The notes under the pieces: model-generated
What the model saw: only the letters and a program-made list of their open reading frames with translations
Databases searched by the model: none
What the model was told of the DNA's origin: nothing
Assembly (NCBI RefSeq): GCF_028335745.1
Contig: NZ_CP116477.1
Coordinates: forward strand, 3,534,001 to 3,598,000
DNA: 64,000 nucleotides
Direction of reading: 5' to 3'
From: Pectobacterium sp. A5351
Lineage (GTDB): Bacteria > Pseudomonadota > Gammaproteobacteria > Enterobacterales > Enterobacteriaceae
Program-made: the position numbers and the translations under genes
Shown here: piece after piece, positions 28,622 through 37,601 of the stretch
Position numbering within the stretch: position 1 is the first letter of the stretch
How the letters are laid out: each line of letters begins with the position of its first letter

Positions 28622-29581
28622 CTACTGCGCCAACAGGCGAACCACCCGCACCAGCGCAGGCGACGCCATAATGGCGATAATCGGCGGCAGAATCAGCGCC
28701 ATCAACGGCACGCTCAACTGCGCAGGGAGCTTGCCTGCTTTCTCTTCCAGACTCAGAATCAGCGTCTTGCGGCTTTCATCCGCTATCGTGCGCAGTGCCT
28801 GAGACAGCGGCGTACCGTAGCGCTCTGCCTGAATCAGCGTCGCCACCATGCTTTCAATCTCACTGACGCGGGTACGCTCTGCCAGATGCTTCATCGCCAG
28901 CGTACGATCTGACAGGATCTGCAATTCTGCGGCGGTGTAGTGCAATTCATCCGCCATTTCCGGTGAAGACAGTCCCAGCTCTTTCGATACCACCTGCAAC
29001 ACGCGCCCAATCGGCAGACCGGCTTCGGCACAGACCACCATCAAATCCAGTGCATCCGGCACCGCGCGCGCCAGCTTTTCGCCCCGGCTTGCCGCACGCC
29101 ATTTCAGCCACCACTCCGGCACCATGGTACCGACAAAGAAACCAATCAATCCCGCAGCAACACCTGTCAGCCCCGCACGATCAGCGGGCGGTAACCAGCC
29201 CCACACCAGCGCGATAGCAAGCAGCGCTCCGGCGGCAAATTTCCCCATCACTAACCAGCCCACCGCTTCGTTGCGGCGGATCCCCGCCAGATCCAGCAGG
29301 CGGCGCAGATTGCGGCGATCGCGCTCCGATCCCGACAGGCGCTCGCCCTGTGTGGCCAGCGGCTGCAACAGCTTTTCCAACAGGGGAGATAATGTGGTTC
29401 CCTGGCCTCTCAGGATGTTTTCCTGAGAGGCCGCCTCTATAGAGGCCGTGGGCAAATGCCCGCGCATGCGAATTTCCAGTTGCTTGTATTGCTGCGTTTT
29501 ATGCTGCATACGTGCCAGATAAATCCCCGCCACCATTAGCACGAGCGCCAGCAGCAGTAAGGGATCGTCAAAAACAGTCAT
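28622..29581 (-). CDS. tadC: TadC inner-membrane platform protein
   Basis: A 319-residue GspF/T2SF-family membrane protein with helices near residues 5-22, 110-130, 135-155 and 290-312. The conserved T2SF segment is at about 180-275 (DALDLMVVCAEAGLPIGRVL, SLEEKAGKLPAQLSVPLMAL). TadC and TadB together form the inner-membrane platform that couples the TadA ATPase to pilin extrusion. It follows tadB by 14 bases. Confidence 0.93.
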   Translation of the reverse strand: MTVFDDPLLLLALVLMVAGIYLARMQHKTQQYKQLEIRMRGHLPTASIEAASQENILRGQGTTLSPLLEKLLQPLATQGERLSGSERDRRNLRRLLDLAGIRRNEAVGWLVMGKFAAGALLAIALVWGWLPPADRAGLTGVAAGLIGFFVGTMVPEWWLKWRAASRGEKLARAVPDALDLMVVCAEAGLPIGRVLQVVSKELGLSSPEMADELHYTAAELQILSDRTLAMKHLAERTRVSEIESMVATLIQAERYGTPLSQALRTIADESRKTLILSLEEKAGKLPAQLSVPLMALILPPIIAIMASPALVRVVRLLAQ

Positions 29582-29595
29582 GAATGGCTCTCCCT

Positions 29596-30576
29596 TTACC
29601 CAATTCGCTTAACCATAACGTGCGTGATCAACATGCCGACCGAGACGCTGCATAAGGCATAAATCAGCACCGACGTTCCCACTGGATCGGAGAACAAGAA
29701 ACTGAAATCTTCCGGTGACTTCATGTACAGATAGGCCAGACAGCCGGGGAACAGCGCGGCGACAATCTTGGCGGATGCCCGCGCCTCGGACGTCTTGGAT
29801 TGCACTTTGAGTTGCAGCTCACGACGTTCACGCAGCGTGGCAGACAGACGCTCCAGCGTTTCGCCCAGTCGCCCACCGGCTTCCTGATTGATGATCAGAA
29901 TCACCACGAAGAAACGGTATTCGGACATCGGTACCCGCGTAGCCGAGGCCTGAATCACCTGACGCAACGGAATACCCAGCCGCAGCCAGTGATCGATCGT
30001 CTTGAATTCATTTGCCAGCGGCCCAGCCAGATGTTCAGCAACAATTGCAAACGTATTCGCCACCGGCACACCGGCACGACAGCTACGGGTAATGGCATCA
30101 ATCGCTTCCGGCAGGCTCTCGCGCAGCGCTTTCAGGTGTTTCTGCAACGTCGAACGGAACAGCAGCAGGCCGATGCTGATAAACAGCAGCAGCGTAAATA
30201 CCAGACCCATCGTGAGCGGCAGCAACGTACGCTGTCCCAGAATCATGCCGAGGATCAGGCAGACCGCCGCCAGCGCCAGAGAACGCTGAAGCAGGTTCTT
30301 TTTCCAGCCGATGAACGCCATCTGCGCCCAGAGGATCGCCAGCCAGCGCCCAATGACAGGAATGCCCATCAGCGGCGTTTTGATCTCATCACGCAGGATC
30401 GAATCAGACGCCACCGCCGCAGCCGACGGGCTGACCTCGTTCAAAATCTGCTGCCAGCGCTGTTCACGCTGCGTGCGCTGCTGCCGTGATTTTCTCCAGG
30501 CGTTGACCGCCAGAAGCAGCATCAGCACGCTGCAAAACACCAGCAGCGTAATCAGGTTCAGACGTGCGTCACTCAT
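29596..30576 (-). CDS. tadB: TadB inner-membrane platform protein
   Basis: A 326-residue GspF/T2SF-family protein. It has an N-terminal helix (about 8-26), paired helices around 100-145, the cytoplasmic T2SF domain (about 165-285; SLPEAIDAITRSCRAGVPVA, INQEAGGRLGETLERLSATL) and a C-terminal helix (about 300-322). Partner of TadC. Located 18 bases after tadA. Confidence 0.93.
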   Translation of the reverse strand: MSDARLNLITLLVFCSVLMLLLAVNAWRKSRQQRTQREQRWQQILNEVSPSAAAVASDSILRDEIKTPLMGIPVIGRWLAILWAQMAFIGWKKNLLQRSLALAAVCLILGMILGQRTLLPLTMGLVFTLLLFISIGLLLFRSTLQKHLKALRESLPEAIDAITRSCRAGVPVANTFAIVAEHLAGPLANEFKTIDHWLRLGIPLRQVIQASATRVPMSEYRFFVVILIINQEAGGRLGETLERLSATLRERRELQLKVQSKTSEARASAKIVAALFPGCLAYLYMKSPEDFSFLFSDPVGTSVLIYALCSVSVGMLITHVMVKRIG

Positions 30577-30594
30577 CGGCGTCTCCTTCGTCCG

Positions 30595-31998
30595 TCACGG
30601 CGCATCAAACAGGTGCGATTTGTCGCTGTAGAACTGCGGACGCTGGATGTGCTGCACATATTCCCCCGTCAACAGGCCCTGTCCATCCATCCCCTGAATG
30701 TTGAAGCTGAACAGATCCTGAAGCTGGATCACTTCGTTCTCCATGCCGCACACTTCGGTAATGGACACCACGCGGCGCATGCCGTCGCGCATACGTTCGA
30801 TCTGCACGATCAGGTGCACCGCGCTGGCGATCTGACGGCGGATCGCCATCAGCGGTAACTGCATGTTCGCCATCATCACCATGTTTTCCAGACGCTGTAT
30901 CGCATCGCGCGAGGTATTGGCGTGTACCGTACACAGCGACCCGTCGTGGCCCGTGTTCATCGCCTGCAACATGTCAAAGCTCTCGCCGCCGCGCACCTCA
31001 CCCAGAATGATGCGGTCAGGGCGCATACGCAGGGCGTTACGCATCAGATCGCGCTGATCGACGCGGCCAGTACCTTCGGCGCTGACAGGACGGGTTTCCA
31101 GCCTGACCACATGCTCCTGCTGCAATTGCAGTTCGGCGGCATCTTCGATAGTGATAATGCGGTCGGTACTGCCGATCTTCTGCGACAGCGCATTCAGCAA
31201 GGTGGTTTTCCCCGCGCCCGTTCCACCCGAGACAATGACGTTGACGCGCGCCTGCATCGCTTTGTTCAGGACATCCGCCATCGCGTAGGACATGCAGCGA
31301 CGCTCTGCCAGCATTTCCAGCGACAGGTTGCGGCGCATAAATTTACGGATCGAAATCGTGGTGCCGTCGATCGCCAGCGGATACGTGATGACGTTGACGC
31401 GGCTGCCGTCCGGCAGACGCGCATCCACCATCGGGCTGGCTTCGTCGATACGGCGCCCCACCGCCGCGGCAATACGCTGCGCGGTGTTAAAGACATGCTC
31501 TTCATCAATGAAGGTAATCGACGACAGCTCCAGTTTGCCAAAACGCTCGACAAACACCTGACCGGCGCCGTTGACCAGAATATCGTTGACCGTGTCATCC
31601 GACAGCAGCGGCTGGATCGGCCCGATCCCGGTCATTTCATCCAGCATTTCGGCGGCGATGGCTTCCTCTTCCTGCCGGGAAAGCTGCAAACGCTGCTCAT
31701 CACAGATGCGGCGGATCACCGTTTCGATCTGCACCAGCAGCTTGTCACGCCCCATCATCGCCGCTTTACCGGCATCGATCTGATCGTAGAGCTGTGCGCG
31801 GATAATCCGGCGCTGGCTGGTCCGATTATCCGTCTGGCGGGCAGCCGGAGCGGTGCCCGAAGCCCCATTCGCCGCAGGCTGTGTGCGATTCTCCGCAGCC
31901 GGACGCGTTTTCAGTTCTGCCACGTTGGCAGCAGGCGCAGGCTGAGGCGTGCTTTTTCCTGCTTCGCTTTTTTGCAGGTTATTCTTGCGAATCAACAT
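30595..31998 (-). CDS. tadA: TadA secretion ATPase
   Basis: A 467-residue VirB11/CpaF-type ATPase that powers Flp pilus assembly. After a low-complexity Ala/Pro-rich head (about 1-60) come the N-terminal domain (about 65-200; IGPIQPLLSDDTVNDILVNG) and the ATPase core with Walker A GGTGAGKTTLLNA (about 258-270), Asp box (TIEDAAELQL) and Walker B region RIILGEVRGGESFDMLQAMN followed by the His box GHDGSLCTVHAN. The start at 31998 is an ATG with GAGG upstream; the longer frame begins with TTG and is less likely. Downstream are its platform proteins TadB and TadC. Confidence 0.95.
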   Translation of the reverse strand: MLIRKNNLQKSEAGKSTPQPAPAANVAELKTRPAAENRTQPAANGASGTAPAARQTDNRTSQRRIIRAQLYDQIDAGKAAMMGRDKLLVQIETVIRRICDEQRLQLSRQEEEAIAAEMLDEMTGIGPIQPLLSDDTVNDILVNGAGQVFVERFGKLELSSITFIDEEHVFNTAQRIAAAVGRRIDEASPMVDARLPDGSRVNVITYPLAIDGTTISIRKFMRRNLSLEMLAERRCMSYAMADVLNKAMQARVNVIVSGGTGAGKTTLLNALSQKIGSTDRIITIEDAAELQLQQEHVVRLETRPVSAEGTGRVDQRDLMRNALRMRPDRIILGEVRGGESFDMLQAMNTGHDGSLCTVHANTSRDAIQRLENMVMMANMQLPLMAIRRQIASAVHLIVQIERMRDGMRRVVSITEVCGMENEVIQLQDLFSFNIQGMDGQGLLTGEYVQHIQRPQFYSDKSHLFDAP

Positions 31999-32076
31999 AA
32001 TCCTGAACCTCAAAAAACAGTCCGTAACCCTAAAATAATCCGTTCATCTTTGAAAAACGGCGCACGCTGAACATCA

Positions 32077-33276
32077 TCAGGCGCGTTTTAACCAACGTGA
32101 GAACCAGCGTTTTTCCGCCGGTCTGGCGCGCACGCCGCAGGCCAGATCGACCAACTGGCGCAAGCCCTGCTGGAAAGCAGGTGCCGCAGACAGATTCAGT
32201 GCGCCGAGCGTCAGGCTCTGCGCCAACGCCTGACCCGCATTCGGTAATACGACATCAATTTTCCGGCCAGTAAATTGTTCGAACTGATCGCGACTGAGCG
32301 GCGCGGCTGTGGCAAAACGGCTCTGGTTATGCACCAGCAACAGGCGTTGCCCTTCGCTTTCGTCGCCGATCTCATTCAGCACACGCCGTACATTACGCGC
32401 GTCCTGAAGCGTCAACTCCGTCACGATGATGCGCAGATCCGCGTAAGTCAGCACGTCCAGCGCCCCGGTCGGGTAGCTGCTGGGCAGATCCCAGATCACC
32501 TGATTGAACATACGGCACAGCGCACCACCGAGGTTCAGTACGTTATCTACCTCAACCGGGCTCAACTCGCCCAGCTCTGGCTTCTGCGCCAGCAGGTGCA
32601 GGCGGGTATCCACGCGCAGCATGGCGCGCTGTAATAGTCGGGTATCCAGCTCCTGTGTCCCCAACACCGCCGCCAGCCCCGCGTCATCGGTTTGCCCTTG
32701 CAGCAGCAGTTGGTCGCCGTTACGGCGGTCAAAATCCACCAGCGCGACAGGCAAATGACGCTCGCCGGACAGCAGGCGGCTTAGCCCCATCGCCACGGTG
32801 CTTGCCCCACTGCCGCCGCTGGCACCGACAACCGCAATCGTCCTGCCCATACGGGCATATTCCGGCCCAGCCTGTTGGCCTTCACACTTCGCCAACGTTG
32901 CCGCCAGCAGATCCAGCGTGAACGGCTTCACCAGATAGTCCACCACGCCAGCCTGAAGCAGCGCGCGGTATAAGCCGACATCCTGCTCTTTGCCGATAGC
33001 AATCACCTGGCTGGTGGGGCCGCAGACGCTCAGCAGCTCTTCCAGTGCGGGAAGCGGCCAGTGCTCTGCCTCCAGATCCACCAGTAAAATACGTGGAGGG
33101 ACGTTCAGTTCGCACCATTGACGAGCGGCAGTAATACCACCGGACATCACCGGAACATCGGGCTGTTTCAGACGGGTGAAGAGATCGCTGATATCGGCCA
33201 CATCGCGCGCGTCATTGGCAAACGCCACCAGCGGTAGCGCCAGTTCTTCACCGTCGTTAGGGGTAATTTCACTCAT
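32077..33276 (-). CDS. tadZ: TadZ (CpaE-like) localisation ATPase
   Basis: A 399-residue protein with an N-terminal receiver-like domain (about 10-130; RILLVDLEAEHWP, VVDYLVKPFTLDLLAATLAK) and a ParA/MinD-like domain from about 145. Its deviant Walker A, VGASGGSGASTVAMGLSRLL, lacks the usual signature lysine, a known trait of TadZ proteins. TadZ marks the cell pole or site where the pilus machine assembles. It sits between rcpB and tadA as in other complete tad loci. Confidence 0.92.
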   Translation of the reverse strand: MSEITPNDGEELALPLVAFANDARDVADISDLFTRLKQPDVPVMSGGITAARQWCELNVPPRILLVDLEAEHWPLPALEELLSVCGPTSQVIAIGKEQDVGLYRALLQAGVVDYLVKPFTLDLLAATLAKCEGQQAGPEYARMGRTIAVVGASGGSGASTVAMGLSRLLSGERHLPVALVDFDRRNGDQLLLQGQTDDAGLAAVLGTQELDTRLLQRAMLRVDTRLHLLAQKPELGELSPVEVDNVLNLGGALCRMFNQVIWDLPSSYPTGALDVLTYADLRIIVTELTLQDARNVRRVLNEIGDESEGQRLLLVHNQSRFATAAPLSRDQFEQFTGRKIDVVLPNAGQALAQSLTLGALNLSAAPAFQQGLRQLVDLACGVRARPAEKRWFSRWLKRA

Positions 33277-33290
33277 GGAATGTCACGCCC

Positions 33291-33983
33291 TTAATCTTCT
33301 TCAAAGTTAATGTCGATGAGCTCTTTCACTTCACCCTTGTGATAGCGTTCGATGCTATTGACCGCCGCGACACCATCCGCATCGTCCAGCGCTTTCGCCT
33401 GAATCAGATCGCGTGGTTCAGACACCATCATCGCCAGATTGTTTTGCGTGGCGCAGCCGAGAGAACCAATGGCTTCATAGGGCTTCACCATTAGCTGATT
33501 GGGGTCATTGATCGTGCAGCGGGTGGTTTTGACCACCAAAGCCTCGGAGATCACTTCCAGATCACCGTTCTGACCGCTCGCGGTAGAGCGGCGCATCTGT
33601 TTCACATTCTGTGGATTCGCGCCGGCATTTTTCAGCACGGTCGCCAATCGCCCGGCCATCTGTTCACCGCTCGCACTGTGCGGAATCAGCGTCAGCGTCT
33701 GTGCCGATAGCCGCCCTTGATCCTTCAACATGATATTGAGCTGCTTCAACGACTCAGGGAGGAACCCCCGTCCGTTCGGCGCGGCCAATAACGGTACGGA
33801 CACCGATGAAGGCTGGACGGCGATGGGCTGAAGCCCTGGCTGGTCAAAGCGCTGCATACGTACATCGTTAATCGGCTTATTCCATCCGCATCCTGCCAGG
33901 AGAAAAACGGCGGTAAGCATCGCTGCCCGCAGGTGCAGCGGGCGGAACGGAGGCTGATTGTTGTTAATCGTGGTCATATTCAT
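33291..33983 (-). CDS. rcpB: RcpB (CpaD-like) pilus lipoprotein
   Basis: A 230-residue lipoprotein: signal peptide with lipobox LLAGCGW (Cys at about 32), then a CpaD-like periplasmic domain (LTLIPHSASGEQMAGRLATV, LEVISEALVVKTTRCTINDP and GCATQNNLAMMVSEPRDLIQ), all CpaD family traits. It assists the RcpA secretin. The start at 33983 has GAGG four bases upstream; ATG at 33977 is a near-equal choice. It lies 15 bases after rcpA. Confidence 0.88.
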   Translation of the reverse strand: MNMTTINNNQPPFRPLHLRAAMLTAVFLLAGCGWNKPINDVRMQRFDQPGLQPIAVQPSSVSVPLLAAPNGRGFLPESLKQLNIMLKDQGRLSAQTLTLIPHSASGEQMAGRLATVLKNAGANPQNVKQMRRSTASGQNGDLEVISEALVVKTTRCTINDPNQLMVKPYEAIGSLGCATQNNLAMMVSEPRDLIQAKALDDADGVAAVNSIERYHKGEVKELIDINFEED

Positions 33984-33997
33984 TGCCCCTCGTGGAC

Positions 33998-35437
33998 TTA
34001 GTAGAGATAGCCGACAGATGCAGAGCGCGGCATGGAGGCATCCAGCATTTTCACGCCTTGCCCCGGCGTCTGAAGATCGCCCGCATTAACTGGCTCAACC
34101 ACATAGGCGGTCGCGATAATCACCAGTTCCGTTTCTTCCTGGCTGGTGGCTTCGCTTTCAAACAGGCGACCAAACATCGGGACGCTACTGAGCCCCGGCA
34201 CGCCGTTGATCGTCTGGCTACCCGCACTACGCAGCATCCCCGCCAGCGCAAAGCTCTGCCCGCTAGCCAGCTCTACCGTGGTATCCGCACGACGTACCGT
34301 TAAGGCAGGAATGCGCGATCCGCCTTCCAACTGTACGGAACCCACATCCGTGAGTTCGCTGACTTCCGGCGCAATGTGCAGGCTGATGCGATTGGCAGAC
34401 AGCAGCGTCGGCGTCATACGCAGTATCACGCCGTAGGATTTGTAATCGATGCTGACGCTGTTATTGGTGACCAGAACGATGGGGACTTCACCACCCGCGG
34501 CAAACGCCGCCGTTTCCCCGGACATCGCCGTCAGATTAGGTTCAGCCAATACCGTTGCCATGCCCTGTTGGTTCATAGCAGTTAATAGTCCGCTCAATCT
34601 GGAACGTCCGAAGTTCAGGAAACCCGCATCCGTTGGGTTAGAAAATCTTCCGGTCGTGGCATTAAACAGGTTTAGACGCGATCCGCTGCCTGCGGTCATG
34701 TTGCCGCTGCCGGTGCTCAATGACGCCGCCCAGTTGAAGCCCAGTTCACTGGTCAGCTTGCGAGACACTTCCACCACACGCACCTGAATATTGATTTGCG
34801 AAGGCGTTTTGATTTTGAGTTGGTTGATCACCTTGCCGGACGATTCGCTGGAGCCTGGCAGTTTTTCGCCACCACCTCCACCGCCGCCCTGCCCGCCGTT
34901 TGAGGACGCGCTGATGTAAGCCTGCACGCTGTCGATAACGCGTTTGGCATCCTGCGGGGTATCGACGCTACCGCGTACAATCACACCGCTGGGAATCGAG
35001 GCTTCCAGTTGGATATCCGCACCGGGGAATTCACGCTTCATGCGTTCACCCAGCGCTTTCAAATCATGCTCGGACACCAAACGAATCGCGTTGATGACAT
35101 TGCCATTTTCATCCATCGCGTAGAGCGTGGTGGTACCGACACTTTTGGCGTAGACAAACAGGTTACCCGGTGAAGGCAGTTCAAAACTGGCGATATTCGG
35201 ATCGGCCACCAGCACGCTGTCCGGCAGCGCATTGAGATGTAACAACCGTCCCTGATTCACAGTCAAGCGCACTTCATCCGTGACAGGGGCAACAGAGACG
35301 CCAGCAGCCAGCGTGGTCGCAGGCAACATCATCGTCGTCAGCGTGACAGGCAATACCACATTAAACAGGCCAGCGATCAGCAACCGTTTGCACGTATCCC
35401 GAAAGTCCGATTTCAAAAACAGCGAAAACATCGTCAT
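33998..35437 (-). CDS. rcpA: RcpA (CpaC-like) outer-membrane secretin
   Basis: A 479-residue secretin for the Flp pilus. The signal peptide ends near ATTLAAG (about 45). The N-terminal pilus-domain (about 50-120; RLTVNQGRLLHLNALPDSVL) and BON-like region are followed by a Gly-rich loop and the secretin core (about 210-440; IQVRVVEVSRKLTSELGFNW, ATVLAEPNLTAMSGETAAFA, GGEVPIVL and GVILRMTPTL). It forms the multimeric pore for pilus exit. Standard position between rcpC and rcpB. Confidence 0.95.
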   Translation of the reverse strand: MTMFSLFLKSDFRDTCKRLLIAGLFNVVLPVTLTTMMLPATTLAAGVSVAPVTDEVRLTVNQGRLLHLNALPDSVLVADPNIASFELPSPGNLFVYAKSVGTTTLYAMDENGNVINAIRLVSEHDLKALGERMKREFPGADIQLEASIPSGVIVRGSVDTPQDAKRVIDSVQAYISASSNGGQGGGGGGGEKLPGSSESSGKVINQLKIKTPSQINIQVRVVEVSRKLTSELGFNWAASLSTGSGNMTAGSGSRLNLFNATTGRFSNPTDAGFLNFGRSRLSGLLTAMNQQGMATVLAEPNLTAMSGETAAFAAGGEVPIVLVTNNSVSIDYKSYGVILRMTPTLLSANRISLHIAPEVSELTDVGSVQLEGGSRIPALTVRRADTTVELASGQSFALAGMLRSAGSQTINGVPGLSSVPMFGRLFESEATSQEETELVIIATAYVVEPVNAGDLQTPGQGVKMLDASMPRSASVGYLY

Positions 35438-35517
35438 TTACTTAATTTCCGTAATGGGCTTCATTTTTCCATGAGCAACTCGCGGCTCCCCGCAGGCTGT
35501 CAGATGGCGTACTCGTC

Positions 35518-36462
35518 TTATCGGGAGGGGAACGTCACCACGTCTTTTTGCTCAGCGCGATAGATTTTCACTTTGCGTTCACCGGATCCTGCTGATAGCA
35601 CCCCGTAGATATCGGTCGCGCGCGGAACCGTGGTCACATGGGGTCGCCCTGTCGCTGGATCGACTACATCATCCAAATCAGCACTGCGTAGCGCCAAATG
35701 CAGAATGCCCAGTTCTTTGGCAACGGCTAACGCTTCAGCCTGCTGAGGCGTGACTTCCAGCGTCACAGTTTGATAGGTGGCAGGACGGGAGCGCACGGCG
35801 GGCTCACGGCTTTTGGCCGTGGCATCAAGCGCCGCGCCATCTTCCATCGCATCCAAACGTGGGTATACCGGCGTACCGGTTCTGTCATTCAGTGCCAATA
35901 CGCGTAAATCGCGAACAATGGTTTGTGACGCCAGCAATGGCATCACGACAGGTTGGTTACGGCTTGCGGGTAACTCCGACTGATCGTCTCGTCTCATGCT
36001 GAGGATCACATCAACACGATCACCTGCTGATACTAGCCCTGCATTGCTCGCAATGGCGCTAGTGGGAACGGAGATAGCCCGCATCCCTTTATGTAGCACA
36101 GCGGCAACAAAGCCCGGTTCATTAGGCTTAACCAATACGTTACTGGTCAACGGTGCACCTTCCGCGACGGTTTCACGCAGCGTTGCGCCGAACAGGAGCG
36201 ACTGGCTGTCTTTACCGCGAACAAAGTTAAAGGAACGAGAAACCGACTCATCTGTCTCCTGCCAACGCAGAGAGGAGGAGTCAAGAAAATCACCGGGATG
36301 CAGGTTTTTAGCCGCCACTAAAATAGCGGTTTTTTCCGGTACTTTAACCACTACAGGAGGCGGCGCTGGAGGTTCCGAAGAGAGATGGCTACGTACCACC
36401 AGCGCAACAATGCCTGCCAGAACGAGCGCGCCTGACAGTACGTATGTAGAGTTCACTTTCAT
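35518..36462 (-). CDS. rcpC: RcpC (CpaB-like) pilus assembly protein
   Basis: A 314-residue protein with an N-terminal membrane helix (about 8-25) and a periplasmic SAF domain (about 45-110; KTAILVAAKNLHPGDFLDSS) followed by the RcpC/CpaB domain (MRAISVPTSAIASNAGLVSA, GDRVDVILSMRRDD, VTLEVTPQQAEALAVAKELG). It is thought to modify or stabilise the secretin channel. Second assembly gene after tadV. Confidence 0.93.
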   Translation of the reverse strand: MKVNSTYVLSGALVLAGIVALVVRSHLSSEPPAPPPVVVKVPEKTAILVAAKNLHPGDFLDSSSLRWQETDESVSRSFNFVRGKDSQSLLFGATLRETVAEGAPLTSNVLVKPNEPGFVAAVLHKGMRAISVPTSAIASNAGLVSAGDRVDVILSMRRDDQSELPASRNQPVVMPLLASQTIVRDLRVLALNDRTGTPVYPRLDAMEDGAALDATAKSREPAVRSRPATYQTVTLEVTPQQAEALAVAKELGILHLALRSADLDDVVDPATGRPHVTTVPRATDIYGVLSAGSGERKVKIYRAEQKDVVTFPSR

Positions 36463-36508
36463 TTCAACTTGCCTACCCTAGCGTGTGTGTCTTAAAGCTG
36501 CGACAGAA

Positions 36509-37060
36509 TTAAAACAAGGGAAAAATCAGGACATACATCGCACCAAACGCAATGGCGACGCCGTAAGGTATGCCTTGAGAAAGATCGGCGGGCAACGCGG
36601 GTGGCATAGGCAACCGACTCTTGAATATCCGGTTGGTGGTTTGAATGCCCATCGCCACCGCTGTGGGTACGGTATTGAGCAGCGGCAGGCTAAGCGCCAA
36701 AACACCGCCAGCCAGCGCCGTCACCATGACGAAAACGATCTGGTGCCCTTGCCCAACCCACAGGCACAGCACGCTCATCAGTTTCACATCCCCGGCACCT
36801 AGTCTGCCGGTGAGGAAAAGCAAAAACCCCACAACCAGTACTGCCGCCGCACCAGGCAGCGCCCAAAGCGTTTTTCGTAGTGCCAACATATCTACCGCAC
36901 CGGATTGCAGGACGTGTGAAGCGCTGAAGAACAGCCAGCCCAGCAATAAAATCAGTACCGCCCGATTGGTAATTTTGCGTACTAACAGGTCGGTACTGAT
37001 ACACCACAGCAGGCAGCCCATCAGCAGCGCCGTCTGCGGCCAGTGCACATAATCCGCCAT
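36509..37060 (-). CDS. tadV: TadV prepilin peptidase
   Basis: A 183-residue A24-family aspartic peptidase of the inner membrane. The two catalytic aspartates are in STDLLVRKITN (about 21) and GAGDVKLMS (about 91), the short TadV/CpaA layout without a methyltransferase domain. The start at 37060 (MADYVHW) follows the flp stop by 7 bases; a longer in-frame start would overlap flp and is less likely. It should cut Flp, TadE and TadF after the glycine before their hydrophobic helices. Confidence 0.93.
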   Translation of the reverse strand: MADYVHWPQTALLMGCLLWCISTDLLVRKITNRAVLILLLGWLFFSASHVLQSGAVDMLALRKTLWALPGAAAVLVVGFLLFLTGRLGAGDVKLMSVLCLWVGQGHQIVFVMVTALAGGVLALSLPLLNTVPTAVAMGIQTTNRIFKSRLPMPPALPADLSQGIPYGVAIAFGAMYVLIFPLF

Positions 37061-37067
37061 CGTGTGC

Positions 37068-37289
37068 TTATTTCGCTGCGCCGGAGGTACCGCCGCTGGT
37101 GCCCGTGCCGGTAATTTGATCGGCGATTTGGCTGAATTTCTCATTCAGCGCTTTCACGAAGATACCGTCGCCGCCAAAAATAGCGCCAATTGCAGCCGCC
37201 ATTGCCGCTGCAAGAATGCCGTATTCGATTGCCGTTACACCGCTTTCGTCACGCAGGAAAGAACGTAATTTTGCTTTCATGTTTTTCAT
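37068..37289 (-). CDS. flp: Flp major pilin
   Basis: A 73-residue Flp-type (class IVb) prepilin. The charged leader MKNMKAKLRSFLRDESG ends at the expected cleavage glycine, and the mature protein begins VTAIEYGILAAAMAAAIGAI with the invariant Glu-Tyr pair (E5, Y6). A Ser/Gly/Thr-rich tail follows. The start at 37289 is chosen because AGAGG lies 8 bases upstream and it gives a normal leader; the longer open frame upstream is non-coding in appearance. First gene of the pilus operon. Confidence 0.95.
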   Translation of the reverse strand: MKNMKAKLRSFLRDESGVTAIEYGILAAAMAAAIGAIFGGDGIFVKALNEKFSQIADQITGTGTSGGTSGAAK

Positions 37290-37355
37290 GGGAAGAGCCT
37301 CTAATTCGCAGCCAAAGAAATCATGGCCTACTCGGGAATTCGGGGGCGCCATGAT

Positions 37356-37386
37356 GATAATAAGATTAATAATGAGACTTATTATC
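37356..37386. promoter_or_regulatory. Dyad and Fur-like box upstream of flp
   Basis: GATAATAAG (37356-37364) and CTTATTATC (37378-37386) are a perfect 9-base inverted repeat with a 13-base spacer, 67-97 bases before the flp ATG. The right-hand 19 bases (37368-37386) agree with the Fur consensus at 15 of 19 positions by my count. The site may bind Fur, or the response regulator encoded upstream. Confidence 0.45.
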
Positions 37387-37601
37387 AAGCGTCGCAAGCA
37401 GCAGAACATTAATATTCGTTAATCTTTCCATGCAAAAAATTATCAATATAAATCAATAATTAACACAAATTCCGTTACAGTGAAAATTAATAGATATTCA
37501 TATTTTTTGAAGGGATATTCATAAGAAATCGAGAGAGGCGTGTCGTGGCAAGCTGGGGGAAAATCGCTCGCCACGCGTCTGTTCATCGTAAGAAAAGCGT
37601 A

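Noticed and set aside
32911..33276. Possible true response regulator in the TadZ N-terminus
   Set aside because: The receiver-like domain is a normal part of TadZ/CpaE proteins and lacks a convincing full phospho-acceptor set; not a separate gene.
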